Positions 26,335 to 36,211 of a stretch of DNA of 64,000 nt are shown here, in pieces. Position 1 is the stretch's first letter. Each line of letters starts with the position of its first letter. The position numbers and the translations under genes were made by a program. The stretch spans positions 718,187-782,186 of the forward strand of contig NZ_LT964681.1 in the NCBI RefSeq assembly GCF_900240215.1, written 5' to 3'. The DNA comes from Raoultibacter timonensis (lineage in GTDB: Bacteria; Actinomycetota; Coriobacteriia; Coriobacteriales; Eggerthellaceae). The notes below the pieces were generated by a model. It ran no database searches. It had not been told where the DNA came from and saw only the letters and a program-made list of their open reading frames with translations.

Positions 26335-28197
26335 CTACGCCGAGGCCGCATGCTTTCCGGCAACACGCCCGCTCGTGAGCGCATTGCCCATGTTGTTGCC
26401 GGCCGACGGACAGCTGTACGAATTCCCGTACCGCTCGCCCATCGTATTGCCGACTGCGTACAAACCGGGAATGACCGATGTTTTGTCCATGGTCAACACC
26501 TGGTAATTACCGTTTACGCACAGTCCCGCAAGCGTGTTCAACCCAGGGCCGTACAGCGCCGAAGTCGCCTGAATTGCAACGTAGAACGGAGCCTCGTTTA
26601 TGGGAATCATGATGTCCGAGCTCTTGCCGAACTGCGTATCGGTTCCCGATGCGCAAAGCTCGTTGTACTGCTCGACCGTCTCGAGCGCGGTTGCCAGGGC
26701 ATCGCCCGAAAGACCGGCGTTCTTCATGGCCTCCTCCATCGTATCGCCCACGAACACGTCGTAGGTCAGCATCTTGTTCTGCTCTTCGCTGTAGCTTGCA
26801 ATAACGATAGTCGTCACTTTGATGCTGCCGTTCTCTGGCGTCGCCTGCATCGCCTTGTCGAACGCCTCCATGCCCTGCTCGAATCCCCAGTTCGGCGAAC
26901 CGTGATCGAGGCCGCACTTCTGCACGTACTGCATGTACTTCTTATCCATGACAGCGAAGTTGCCCATCGTGCCTTCTTGCGAAATGGGCTGGCGAATCGA
27001 TTGCGCGAGCAAGAGGGCGCTGCACTCCTCGTTCATGAAGCGCCTGCCCTGGCAGTTCATCCACAAGCACGGCGTCGAACCCCACGGTCCGAAACCGATG
27101 ACAGGGGCGCTGCCTGCAACAGGACGCGGATGCCCCTCGATAGCGCCGCCCGCCCAGCAGCCGATCTTGTGGCCGGAGCCGTCGCAGTCGGTCATGCCGG
27201 TGAGCATTTCGCGATCCACGCCATGACGCTCGGCGTACTCGCCGCATTCGTCGCACAGCTGATACACCATGTCGGTATTCGCGCCGAAGTCTCCTGTTGC
27301 GAGGATAACGCCTTTGGCGGCCTCGTACTTGATGTACTTCCTTTCTCCGTCCTGGGTGATGACGCCCGTGACAGCTCCGTCGTCGGCCTTCGTGCAGACA
27401 ACCGCGCTCTCGTTGCAATGCCACGTCGCGCCGAGATCCTCCGCAGCTTCTCGAGAGTACACTTCGAGCTCGGCCAGGCGTGTAATGCCCGTAAGTCCAT
27501 TGCGGCCGATCGGCGCTTCGTTCATCGAGTTCAGCGTCTGCAGCGTCGAAGCCCACTGATGCAGGCCGCCGTTGAGGATCGGATAATCGGACCCGTTGGG
27601 CTTCTCGAAGGCAATCTGCACCGTACACTGCTTGCCCTCGTAATCGAACACTGTCGAGGTTTCCGGAACGAGTGAAACCAGGTTGTCCATCATCTCGCCG
27701 GAGTTGTACACGAATGTCCTGATCGCCTCGCTGTTGCACCTGCCCGCAGCACGGCGGATGTATTCGTTCGTAATGTCCTCGAGGTTGTACGGACCAAAAC
27801 CCCAGCCCTCAAGCAACTTGGAATTGTACGAGCAGATGTCGTCGCCACGGTACACGATCTCGCCGTCCTTGTGCTTCTCGATAACCGCAACCGATGCGCC
27901 AAGCTGAGCGGCCGCAAGCGCCGCCTGCGTTCCCGCATGCCCGCCGCCCACAACGACCACATCGAAGCTCCGTGTCTCGGCGATATCGCTTTCGCCGACA
28001 GCCGGAGCCTCGCCGAGCCAGTCTTCGCTGCAAATATAGCCCTTCGGCACGGTAATCGGCTCGCTGGCCGCACCCGTTTCGGGAGTCGCTGCGCCCTGCG
28101 TTTCCTTTTGCGGCGAGCAGCCGATCAGCCCCGCAGTGGCTCCCACAAGACCGGCCCCTGCCATGCCCTTCAGAAAACTGCGTCTTGATACGCTCAT
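26335..28197 (-). CDS. Tat-exported FAD reductase (flavoprotein 2)
   Basis: A 620-residue Tat lipoprotein: SRRSFLKG (R5-R6) and a lipobox to C27 (GLIGC). FAD-binding VVVVGGGHAGTQAALAAAQ lies near residue 80. It has family landmarks such as GRRFMNE near residue 390 and PGLYAVGNTMGE near 580. Where FccA has Arg402 it reads CSALLLA, and in place of the Arg544 loop it has NSYSCPSAGNN, so neither key arginine is kept. The insert GFGPYNLEDITNEYIRRAAG and the extra cysteines (CDECGEYAE) separate it from flavoprotein 1. No cytochrome gene is adjacent, so it must use a shared carrier. It lies downstream of a same-strand LuxR gene, with a 179-base promoter gap. AAGGAGGGA precedes the ATG. Confidence 0.85.
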   Translation of the reverse strand: MSVSRRSFLKGMAGAGLVGATAGLIGCSPQKETQGAATPETGAASEPITVPKGYICSEDWLGEAPAVGESDIAETRSFDVVVVGGGHAGTQAALAAAQLGASVAVIEKHKDGEIVYRGDDICSYNSKLLEGWGFGPYNLEDITNEYIRRAAGRCNSEAIRTFVYNSGEMMDNLVSLVPETSTVFDYEGKQCTVQIAFEKPNGSDYPILNGGLHQWASTLQTLNSMNEAPIGRNGLTGITRLAELEVYSREAAEDLGATWHCNESAVVCTKADDGAVTGVITQDGERKYIKYEAAKGVILATGDFGANTDMVYQLCDECGEYAERHGVDREMLTGMTDCDGSGHKIGCWAGGAIEGHPRPVAGSAPVIGFGPWGSTPCLWMNCQGRRFMNEECSALLLAQSIRQPISQEGTMGNFAVMDKKYMQYVQKCGLDHGSPNWGFEQGMEAFDKAMQATPENGSIKVTTIVIASYSEEQNKMLTYDVFVGDTMEEAMKNAGLSGDALATALETVEQYNELCASGTDTQFGKSSDIMIPINEAPFYVAIQATSALYGPGLNTLAGLCVNGNYQVLTMDKTSVIPGLYAVGNTMGERYGNSYSCPSAGNNMGNALTSGRVAGKHAASA

Positions 28198-28226
28198 GCA
28201 TTCCCTCCTTGTATCTGTTTGCATGC

Positions 28227-28243
28227 CGCTTCACGTTGAAGCG
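28227..28243. promoter_or_regulatory. 7-3-7 dyad upstream of flavoprotein 2
   Basis: CGCTTCA and TGAAGCG flank CGT, 30 bases upstream of the start codon. It is a candidate binding site for the adjacent LuxR regulator or a 5' UTR hairpin. It has the same 7-3-7 geometry as the site at 15542-15558 but a different sequence. Confidence 0.45.
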
Positions 28244-28376
28244 CTTGCATTTTCCGAAGGCGAGAAGCGTTTAGACAATACGTAGGGGCGTTGAATTCTT
28301 GCGAAACAAGGTCAACGGATGGATTCTAGTTTTTATCATACCCGTTCAGAGTCTTAATTATCCCAATTGAGAAAAC

Positions 28377-29804
28377 TCAGCGATCTCGAACAAGCTGGGA
28401 TAGATCTTCGCGCGAAGCCACCCCGAGCTTGCGGTACATGTTGTGAATATGAGTCCTTACCGTATTGGGAGAAATGAACAGTGTCTCCGAGAGCTCGGCA
28501 CTCGCATATCCGCGCGCCAAAAGCTCGAGGATCTCGTGTTCCCGGTCGGTGAGGGAATACGCACGGGCGAGATCGGCGCACCGCTCGCCCAGCGTTTGCG
28601 AGCCGTCCTCCTCGAGCCCATCCTCGTCGATAAGCGCATCACCGCTTTGCCGTACGCTTCGAGCAACGAGCATGACGGCAGCGTACAGCGTTGTCACGGC
28701 GGTAACCACCACGCTGATGGTTTCTTCGGAGAGAATCTCCGAGCAGCTCAATCCAACCAAAGAAGCGGCCGCAAACAGCACCAAAGCGATCGAATAGATG
28801 AAATCCGAGCTGAATTCGGATGCGTGCGCTATGGCGCACAGGGTTGCCACCGTCAGCGTTGCCGCGAACGAGTAGAGCAAAAACATGCAGAACATTTCGG
28901 TTGCCGATTCGCCGGACAGAGCCGTGCTCATGCTCGATACGGCCAGCATGATAATGGCAAGCAGCGGAATGATGTTTCGATACAACGGCTGCACGATTGG
29001 CTTCTTAAGCCTCAGAAACGCCAGAACCACCAAGATGGCGGATGCCACGAACGAGGCGAGCAGATAATCGGAATACCACTCCGTATAGGTATAACAGGTA
29101 ATCCCCATGATGAAGGCGAAGACCAGCAGTCCCAGCGCAGGCTCGGCAACCACCCCGAAAAACGAGGGAAGCGAAGAGGCCTTTTCCGAACCTCGGCCCT
29201 TCGTACTCTCATGCTCCAACAACGCGCGATGATCGAACAGGGACGGCGTAACCGCGCAAACCGCAGCGCAAACCATGAACACGCCAACGCCTGCAAGCGT
29301 GGGAGCGAGCATGATGCATGCATAGACTATCGCCGCAACGCAGCTCGCCGCAGCTACATTGAGCAGGGCGCCGCTCAAAGGAAATCGGCTGAACAACTTG
29401 CCCCAAACCAAGCACAAAAGCCCGCAGCCCACGCCGCTTGCAGCACCGCCGAAGCATGTTAGCGACGCACCTTGGTCGCCCGCCAAAACCAGATAGCAGA
29501 AAAACGCGCTCGCTACGAGATGGACGACGCCGCCCACCCCGGAAATCGCTTTGAGGGGGATGCTTTTCCCCGCCAAGGAGAACCCGGCAACCGATGCGGC
29601 AACAACCAGCACCGAAGCCAAAGCTGAACGAGCGTATAGGCTGATGAAATCGCTTACCCCCTCATGAGCAAGAAACGAAGTCATGGCACCTGAAAAAATC
29701 AAGAGCGTGGAAAACAGCGCCGCCAAGCCGACGGTAAGCAAACTCAGCCTCGGCCGCTTCTCGTTTTCTTTGGAATATGAACGCGCCTCGCCCGATGAGC
29801 CCAT
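28377..29804 (-). CDS. LuxR-type regulator with polytopic membrane domain (module 2)
   Basis: A 475-residue one-component regulator. Residues about 20-390 are mostly hydrophobic, with ten to twelve helices. The last 65 residues contain the LuxR DNA-binding domain (YSLTDREHEILELLARGYA, then ISPNTVRTHIHNMYRKLGV). An acidic stretch (DEDGLEEDGSQTL) joins the two. It lies immediately upstream of flavoprotein 2 on the same strand and presumably controls it. It differs in the membrane part from the other five LuxR proteins in the window, consistent with different ligands. Confidence 0.85.
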   Translation of the reverse strand: MGSSGEARSYSKENEKRPRLSLLTVGLAALFSTLLIFSGAMTSFLAHEGVSDFISLYARSALASVLVVAASVAGFSLAGKSIPLKAISGVGGVVHLVASAFFCYLVLAGDQGASLTCFGGAASGVGCGLLCLVWGKLFSRFPLSGALLNVAAASCVAAIVYACIMLAPTLAGVGVFMVCAAVCAVTPSLFDHRALLEHESTKGRGSEKASSLPSFFGVVAEPALGLLVFAFIMGITCYTYTEWYSDYLLASFVASAILVVLAFLRLKKPIVQPLYRNIIPLLAIIMLAVSSMSTALSGESATEMFCMFLLYSFAATLTVATLCAIAHASEFSSDFIYSIALVLFAAASLVGLSCSEILSEETISVVVTAVTTLYAAVMLVARSVRQSGDALIDEDGLEEDGSQTLGERCADLARAYSLTDREHEILELLARGYASAELSETLFISPNTVRTHIHNMYRKLGVASREDLSQLVRDR

Positions 29805-29830
29805 AAGTCCAACCTATCGTCGGGTATAGC

Positions 29831-29857
29831 CAAGAAACCGCTCGAAGCGGTTTCTTG
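29831..29857 (-). terminator. Terminator of the APC antiporter gene
   Basis: CAAGAAACCGCT and AGCGGTTTCTTG form a perfect 12-bp stem with a three-base loop, 42 bases past the stop of the permease and just before the LuxR start. Confidence 0.65.
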
Positions 29858-29898
29858 CGAACATGTCTATTGTATCTTTTTGCCCCAAACGGCGCGAG

Positions 29899-31392
29899 CT
29901 ACAAAACCACCTGGCCGGTCACCAACAGAACGATCGAGATGACGGCCGCCAGAAGAATGATCGCCACCACCACACGGTCGACCGTGCTCTTGAGGTAGGG
30001 CTCCCCGCGTTCCTTCTTCCCCTTGATGTACATGAGAATACCCGGCGCGTACAAGAGCGACATGAGGGTAAGCCCCACCGCGCCCGACGCCCACGCGAGA
30101 AAGAAGCTGTAGAGTACGCCGAAGATACCGAAGATGCGCCACAAAACGATGCTGCCGCCGAGTTTGCCCTTGAACGCTCCCGGTTCGGTGAACGTGATCT
30201 TGGCGAAGTACGCGGCGGAAAGCAAATACGGCAAAAGAATCATGCCCGCCGAAAGCGTGTAGAAGAACTGGTAGGTGCTGTCGGAGAACAGCATGATGAC
30301 GTAGAAGACCTCGACGATGATGTTCGTGACCACAAGCGTAACGATGGGTGCGCCCTTTTTGTTCGTCTTGGCGAACGCCTTGATGAACACGCCCTGCTCG
30401 GCCGCTTCGTACGGCGATTCGCTCGAAAGCACCGTATAGCCGAGCATCGCGCCCACAAGTGAAAGCACTACGCCGCCGTTAATGAGGATGGCGCCCCACT
30501 GCCCCACTGCGTGCTCCATGACGCCCGCAAGCGCGGGATTCTCAAGCTGGGCCAGTTCGGACATCGGCATAACGCCCATGGAAAGCACGCTCACCATCAG
30601 ATAGATCGAAAGTACGCACACGAACGCGATGATGGTGGCCTTGCCCACATCGCGCTCCTTCTTCGCACGGCCCGAAATGGCCACCGCGCCCTCGATACCG
30701 ACGAACACCCAGATGGTCACCATCATGGTGCTGCTCACCTGATCGAAGAACGGCATACCGGGCACCGCACCCGTCGTGAAGTTCTCCATAAAGATGGCGG
30801 GATCGAACTTCTGCAGGAAGACGATAGCCGTGATGGCCACGAAGATGGGAACGAACTTCGAGATGGTGATGACGGCGTTCACACCCGTCGCCTCTTTGAT
30901 GCCGCGCGAGACAAGGAACACGTAGAACCAGATGAGAATGCTCGCACCGATGATCGACGGCAGGTTCGTGCCACCGCCGAATATCGGGAAGAAGTACGAG
31001 AGAGCCCCGAACAGAAGCGCTGAAAAGCTCACCGTGCACAGAAGCGCGCTGATCCAGTAGCCCCATGCGCTGTTGAACCCGAGGAAATCGCCGAACCCCG
31101 CGTTCGCGTAGCTGTAGATGCCGCCCTTGAGCTTGGGCTTCACGCGAGAAAGAGCGAAGAACGTCATGACGAGGCACAGCACGCCGACCGCCGAGATGCC
31201 CCATGCGGTCAGCACGGCGGCGCCGCTTGCGCCCCCCGCCGCCTGATCGCCCGCCAGCGTGAACACGCCGCCGCCCACGATAAGCGTGATGACCGTGGTG
31301 ACCAAACGAAAAATGCCAAGTCCGCCTTCGGGTTTGGCGATGCCGGACGCGCTTTCCGTTTGCACGGCCGGTGACGCTGATGGTTCGCTCAT
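29899..31392 (-). CDS. APC-family basic amino acid antiporter (ArcD-like)
   Basis: A 497-residue amino acid transporter with twelve predicted helices. The first helix region TVITLIVGGGVFTLAGDQA carries the unwound GGGVF substrate-binding motif of APC carriers. GFNSAWGYWISALLCTVSF and IWVFVGIEGAVAISGRAKK (helix 6, conserved EG) match arginine/ornithine antiporters of the basic amino acid/polyamine antiporter subfamily. An arginine/ornithine exchange is therefore the best guess, and it would suit the arginine-deiminase physiology known in Eggerthella. The DDAH gene nearby yields citrulline, but no arcA, arcB or arcC gene is in the window. It is a single gene between terminators. Confidence 0.8.
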   Translation of the reverse strand: MSEPSASPAVQTESASGIAKPEGGLGIFRLVTTVITLIVGGGVFTLAGDQAAGGASGAAVLTAWGISAVGVLCLVMTFFALSRVKPKLKGGIYSYANAGFGDFLGFNSAWGYWISALLCTVSFSALLFGALSYFFPIFGGGTNLPSIIGASILIWFYVFLVSRGIKEATGVNAVITISKFVPIFVAITAIVFLQKFDPAIFMENFTTGAVPGMPFFDQVSSTMMVTIWVFVGIEGAVAISGRAKKERDVGKATIIAFVCVLSIYLMVSVLSMGVMPMSELAQLENPALAGVMEHAVGQWGAILINGGVVLSLVGAMLGYTVLSSESPYEAAEQGVFIKAFAKTNKKGAPIVTLVVTNIIVEVFYVIMLFSDSTYQFFYTLSAGMILLPYLLSAAYFAKITFTEPGAFKGKLGGSIVLWRIFGIFGVLYSFFLAWASGAVGLTLMSLLYAPGILMYIKGKKERGEPYLKSTVDRVVVAIILLAAVISIVLLVTGQVVL

Positions 31393-31512
31393 GTTGTATC
31401 ACCCCGTCTTGTATGATGGACGGATACATAATACTCGATACTCCTGAAAAACTGACCAGCTTACACCGCGTTGTAATAATTCGGATATGCGACGCTCGGT
31501 GCGCACATGCGG

Positions 31513-34410
31513 CTACCGGTAATCGCGCCGCTCCATGAGTACGGTATCGAGCGCTTGATAGTCGAGCTCGCATCCGAGTCCCGCCTCGTGCCCCTTCTGA
31601 TTGAGCACGACAACGCCCTGCCGCACCGTAAACGGCGGATCGGTGATGTCCTGCTCGAAATAACGCGACGTTTCGCTGATATCGCCGGGGATGTTCACGC
31701 CGAGCAGCGTCTCGAAGGCCGCATGAAGGCGTTTCGACACCCCTGTTTCGTACATGCCCGCCATCCACAGTTCGATGCCGCGTTTTCGAGCCTCGCGATA
31801 GAAATCAAGCGTCGGCTGCACGCCGCCGAATTTGCCGATCTTCACGGCATAGCACGTCAGCTCAGGATATTCGAGCGCCCGCGACAAATCGCCTTCGGTT
31901 ACCACCGATTCGTCGAGGCAGACGCGCATCGTGAGATCGCGCTGCAATCGGGCGAGCCGGGCGAACAGATCGGTCGGACCGACCGAAGGCGCGCGCTTCG
32001 GATCGAGCGGCTCCTCGATGCAACGGATTCCCAGGGTGTCGAGCGATTTGAGTGCTGGGAGATCGCGTTCGGTATAGCTCTGGTTCGCATCGAGCATGAT
32101 GGTGAGATGAGGATACGCCACCCGCACGGCGCGAACGCGAGAATAATCGTCCCCGGGTTTGATCTTGAGCTTCACGCGATCGTAGCCCGCCTCGACATAG
32201 CGTTTTACCTCGGAGAGCGTTTTATCAACCGGCATCATGCCGAGCACCACGCCGGCGCGGACCTCGGCCGTCGCAAGCGTCTGCAACGAGGGAACCGTTG
32301 CGCCCGCCTCGGTGTCGCGCTTGGCGCGTGCGCCGCCGATAAGCTGCCACAGAGGCCTGCCGACGATCTTGCCGTACAGGTCCCACAGAGCAGGCTCGAG
32401 CGCTCCACGGGCGAGCGGGTACGCTCTCGCTGCATCGCATTCGGCGAATGCAGCTGAAGCTTCACCCGGATGCAGGTACACCTGGGAGAGAACCAAGGGA
32501 ATCAGATGGTGCTCGAGAACGATCAGGTCGTCACCAAGCGTTTCGGGCAGATACCAATCGGTCGCAAACGCCACGCACTCGCCGATACCCGTTCTCCCCG
32601 CATGGTCCTCTATTTCGACGATGATCGACTCGCGCGAGTTCATGGTGGTCTTCGCCGTGGCGAACGGCGTTACGAGCCTCTGGTCGATCCGGTAGAGCGT
32701 CACGCGCTTGATCTCTATCCGCTCGTCGTAAGCCTGCCGCAGCGCGACCCGATCGGTCTTGCCGACACCGGTACGGGGGAAATCGTCGAGCACGAAAATC
32801 TGTTTAGGTTGATAGAGCTTCGATACACGTCGCTGCAAGCTCGTGCGAACGGTTTCGGCGAACGCCCGCGGGGCAGTAACGCCGGCCGATGGCGAGGAAA
32901 CCTCACGCTCCACGAAGGCGATGGGTCTGCGCCCCCAAGTAGCATCTTCGGCACCGAACACGTAGGCATCGCTCACCTGGGGCACGCGCATGATCTTGCG
33001 CTCGATTTCGGCTGGGTACACGTTCTCGCCACCCGAAACGAACATATCGCCCGTCCGCTCGAATACGGTGAGCTTGCCCCTCTCGCATGTCGCCGTATCG
33101 CCCGTGAGGAAAAACCCGTCGGCCGTGGAGGGGGTCCGCGCGTTGAGGTAGCCCGGAAACACGCCCGGTCCGCGCACGGCAAGCTGGCCTGCACCGCTCT
33201 CGTCGGGATTCACCACGCGAGCCTCGTAGCCGGGCAAAAGCGTCAGCGGACCAGCCGAGGACGAGGTCACCCGAGCCGAGGCGATCTGGCTTGCCGTTTC
33301 GGTCATGCCGTAGCTCGCATAGACGCGCGCCTCGGCCGCAACGGCGCGGCTGAGGGTAGCCGGATTCGGGGCAGCGCCGCCCAGCAGCAGGCACCGGTAG
33401 TGCGAAAGCGTATCGTCGTCGTTTGCCGCAAGCAGATCCTGGAGCATCTTATCGACCACCGAGATATGCGTCGCTCCGTATTCGCGGGCGTCGGCAAGTA
33501 TCCGCTGCGCATCGGCGCGGCGGTACAGGATGAACGGCGTTTCGTTGAGAACGCTTCTCACGAGTATCTGAAAACCGCCGATGTGAAACATCGGAAGCGC
33601 CGACTGCCAGAGGCCCTCGCCATGGCGGTTGAGCACCGCATTCGATGATTCCGCCGAGCCCCTAATATTATCCCAGGTGAGGGCAACGGCTTTCGGCCTG
33701 CCCGTCGTTCCGCTCGTAAACATGACGAGCGCGCAAAACCCGTGGTCGAACCCGGCGCGGGCGCGCTCTGCGAAGTTCACGATGGCCCGCGAATCGATTT
33801 CGCCCCCTCGTCCAGCCGCAGCCGTCCCGTCCTGCCGGCGCGACCGCGCCGCCTGTTCGCGCCCGGTGTCGTCTTTCCCGAACAGCCGGGAGAGCAAAGC
33901 CGGCTTATGGTTGTCCGCTGCACGTCCGCGCGCGCCGTGCTGAATCTCGTCGCGCGCCATGGCGTCGGCAACGGCTTGCGCTCCGGCAGGCGTCCCCATC
34001 GCATGCTCGATACGGTAGGCAACGTCATAGCCGCCGGGAACTCCGTCGAGAAGCCTGGCAACATCGCGTTCGGTAAGCGTTCTCGGCACCTCGATGCCGC
34101 TCGACATGCGCAAATCGGCAAGGCGCGAAGCCTTCTCCTCGTCGGTCAGGCGATGGTTGAGGGCTACAAGCGTAAAGCCCCCGTATGCCGCGGCAAGCGC
34201 CATGAATACGAACGCAGGGCAGTTGGGCATATCGACCGCAACGCCGGTACCGCGCGAAATGCCGAGATCGCGCAGACGCATCGCCAAGCCAGCAGCCGAG
34301 AATTTCGTTTCCTCGTAGGTAAAGGCGCGTCGATTACCCGCACCGTCGACGTATTGGAAGAATACGTCGTGCGGCCGCCTCCGCATCGTCTGTTCGAACC
34401 GCTGTATCAC
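31513..34410 (-). CDS. menEC: Fused o-succinylbenzoate-CoA ligase / o-succinylbenzoate synthase (MenE-MenC)
   Basis: A 965-residue bifunctional menaquinone enzyme. Residues 1 to about 563 are an AMP-forming acyl-CoA ligase: P-loop FTSGTTGRPK at 231-240, YGMTETAS at 367-374, FLTGDTA at 434-440, and the catalytic lysine K551 (GVGKTDR). An unusual low-complexity insert (about 105-215) separates the N-terminal lobe from the P-loop. Residues about 565-965 are an enolase-superfamily OSB synthase: KLK at 747-749, metal ligands D774, E800 and D833, and K857 (AVKIGK). MenC makes o-succinylbenzoate and MenE activates it, so the fusion joins consecutive steps. The GTG at 34410 has GGGGACGGA upstream. 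It is the last gene of menF-D-H-B-EC. Confidence 0.92.
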   Translation of the reverse strand: MIQRFEQTMRRRPHDVFFQYVDGAGNRRAFTYEETKFSAAGLAMRLRDLGISRGTGVAVDMPNCPAFVFMALAAAYGGFTLVALNHRLTDEEKASRLADLRMSSGIEVPRTLTERDVARLLDGVPGGYDVAYRIEHAMGTPAGAQAVADAMARDEIQHGARGRAADNHKPALLSRLFGKDDTGREQAARSRRQDGTAAAGRGGEIDSRAIVNFAERARAGFDHGFCALVMFTSGTTGRPKAVALTWDNIRGSAESSNAVLNRHGEGLWQSALPMFHIGGFQILVRSVLNETPFILYRRADAQRILADAREYGATHISVVDKMLQDLLAANDDDTLSHYRCLLLGGAAPNPATLSRAVAAEARVYASYGMTETASQIASARVTSSSAGPLTLLPGYEARVVNPDESGAGQLAVRGPGVFPGYLNARTPSTADGFFLTGDTATCERGKLTVFERTGDMFVSGGENVYPAEIERKIMRVPQVSDAYVFGAEDATWGRRPIAFVEREVSSPSAGVTAPRAFAETVRTSLQRRVSKLYQPKQIFVLDDFPRTGVGKTDRVALRQAYDERIEIKRVTLYRIDQRLVTPFATAKTTMNSRESIIVEIEDHAGRTGIGECVAFATDWYLPETLGDDLIVLEHHLIPLVLSQVYLHPGEASAAFAECDAARAYPLARGALEPALWDLYGKIVGRPLWQLIGGARAKRDTEAGATVPSLQTLATAEVRAGVVLGMMPVDKTLSEVKRYVEAGYDRVKLKIKPGDDYSRVRAVRVAYPHLTIMLDANQSYTERDLPALKSLDTLGIRCIEEPLDPKRAPSVGPTDLFARLARLQRDLTMRVCLDESVVTEGDLSRALEYPELTCYAVKIGKFGGVQPTLDFYREARKRGIELWMAGMYETGVSKRLHAAFETLLGVNIPGDISETSRYFEQDITDPPFTVRQGVVVLNQKGHEAGLGCELDYQALDTVLMERRDYR

Positions 34411-34474
34411 GCGTCCGTCCCCAACCTCGTTTCATGGATACGCGCTTCCGCAGATTCGGTACCGCTCGCCGAAC

Positions 34475-35314
34475 CTAGGGGAACTTCGGGAATTGGTCGA
34501 AATCGGGCTGGCGCTTCTCTTTGAAAGCGTCGCGTCCCTCTTTCGCTTCATCAGTCGTATAGTACAGAAGAGTGGCATCTCCTGCGAATTGCTGCAAGCC
34601 GGCTAAACCATCGGTTGCAGCATTGAAAGAAGCCTTAAGAAATCTTAAGGCCGTCGGAGAGAACTGCATCATCTCGCGCGCCCAGCTAACGGTTTCTTCC
34701 TCGAGCTCTTCGAAGGGAACGACCTTGTTCACCAAGCCCATCTCGAGCGCCTCCGCTGCCGTGTACTGGCGGCACAGATACCATATCTCGCGCGCCTTCT
34801 TCTGCCCGACGATGGCGGCGAGATAGCCCGCACCGTATCCGGCATCGAAACTGCCGACCTTAGGGCCGGTCTGCCCGAACTTAGCCGTCTCAGCTGCAAT
34901 TGAAAGATCGCACAGGATGTGGAGCACGTGTCCACCGCCGATGGCGTAGCCGTTCACCATGGCGATGACCGGTTTGGGCACCACGCGAATAAGGCGCTGC
35001 AGGTCGAGTACGTTCAGGCGCGGGATGTTATCATCGCCCACGTAGCCGCCGTTGCCGCGTACCTTCTGATCGCCGCCCGAGCAGAACGCCTCGTCCTCAT
35101 GGCGTCCGCCATGATTCGCTCCCGTGAGGATGATGACGCCGATCGCGGCATCTTCGCGCGCTTCAGTGAAGGCATCGTAGAGCTCGTTCACCGTCAACGG
35201 CGTGAACGCATTGCGGCGCTCCGGCCTGTTGATCGAGATCCTGGCGATCCCGTCGCACGTCTCGTAGATGATCTCCTTGTAGGATTTGCCCCTCTTCCAC
35301 GCGATGTCGCCCAT
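34475..35314 (-). CDS. menB: 1,4-dihydroxy-2-naphthoyl-CoA synthase (MenB)
   Basis: A 279-residue crotonase-fold ring-closing enzyme of menaquinone synthesis. The start at 35314 has AAGGACGG upstream. The oxyanion segment is [17 protein letters not shown] (residues about 80-96), typical of Men[21 protein letters not shown] and [21 protein letters not shown] follow, with the family's catalytic aspartate in the latter. The C-terminal [21 protein letters not shown] is also typical. The length is normal. It sits between menH and menEC in the operon. Confidence 0.95.
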   Translation of the reverse strand: MGDIAWKRGKSYKEIIYETCDGIARISINRPERRNAFTPLTVNELYDAFTEAREDAAIGVIILTGANHGGRHEDEAFCSGGDQKVRGNGGYVGDDNIPRLNVLDLQRLIRVVPKPVIAMVNGYAIGGGHVLHILCDLSIAAETAKFGQTGPKVGSFDAGYGAGYLAAIVGQKKAREIWYLCRQYTAAEALEMGLVNKVVPFEELEEETVSWAREMMQFSPTALRFLKASFNAATDGLAGLQQFAGDATLLYYTTDEAKEGRDAFKEKRQPDFDQFPKFP

Positions 35315-35364
35315 AGCCGTCCTTCCCTGTATCGCGCCTGCCTCCGGCAATCCGCGTTCCGCCC

Positions 35365-36210
35365 TCATCGGCCGGCACGCTTCGCCTGCTTGTCCAGAAA
35401 CCCGCCTACCTGCCTGGCGAACGCTTCCGGATCTTCAAGATGGGTGTTGTGCCCCGTATTGAGCAGCACGCAAGAGACATTTTCTTCGTGTGCTAGATTT
35501 TCCGCTATTTTGAGATACTTTCTATCAAGAATCCCCGCAATGTACAAAATCGGCATGGGCAGATGCTTGATATGCAAAGAGTAATCGATCATGCTGTGCT
35601 GCCCGGTTCCCCGAACGGTGTAGGCAAGCGCCCGCGGATCGTTCGCAATGCGCTCCCGCCGCACGCGATCGCGCAGCTCGCTTGGCAAGCGCTTCTGCGT
35701 CTCGAAGATCGGCAGCTGCTCCCACTCGTCCATGAACGTCTCGATGTCCACCGACAAGAGCCGCTCGATCATATCCGCATCGCGGTGCCGCATGGCGGCA
35801 TGCTGCTGGCCGGTCTTGGGCCCGAGGCCTGCACTCTCGAGCACAAGCGCCGAGACCCTGTTCGGCTCGCCGCACGCGAAGGCGAGCGCGATGCGGCCTC
35901 CCATGGAATAGCCGACAAGCGCGATCTTACGGCTGAAGCGCTCGGCCAAAAATACCGAAAGCGCATCGAGCACCGCGCTCATTTCGTACGAGAGGGGATC
36001 ATCGGGCCTATCGCTTTTCCCGTGACCGATGAAATCGAACGCAACCACAAAGCGGTTTTTCGCGAGAGACGGCGCGACGTCGCACCACGATTCTGCGCTC
36101 TGCGCGAAACCATGCAGAAGCACGACCGGCAGATTGCCGACATCCCCCCATTCGCACACACGATAGCGGATGCCGTGATGCTCAAACCAGCTTTCCCGCG
36201 CAGGTGCCAT
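35365..36210 (-). CDS. menH: SHCHC synthase-like alpha/beta hydrolase (MenH)
   Basis: A 281-residue alpha/beta hydrolase. [14 protein letters not shown] (oxyanion loop), [12 protein letters not shown], the nucleophile elbow [13 protein letters not shown] with catalytic Ser, and the late histidine in [15 protein letters not shown] are all present. MenH removes pyruvate from the MenD product. Its position in the men operon, one base after menD, supports the call against the many other hydrolases of this fold. I start at the ATG at 36210; a longer frame to 36255 overlaps menD. The stop is 50 bases before menB. Confidence 0.85.
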   Translation of the reverse strand: MAPARESWFEHHGIRYRVCEWGDVGNLPVVLLHGFAQSAESWCDVAPSLAKNRFVVAFDFIGHGKSDRPDDPLSYEMSAVLDALSVFLAERFSRKIALVGYSMGGRIALAFACGEPNRVSALVLESAGLGPKTGQQHAAMRHRDADMIERLLSVDIETFMDEWEQLPIFETQKRLPSELRDRVRRERIANDPRALAYTVRGTGQHSMIDYSLHIKHLPMPILYIAGILDRKYLKIAENLAHEENVSCVLLNTGHNTHLEDPEAFARQVGGFLDKQAKRAGR

Positions 36211-36211
36211 G

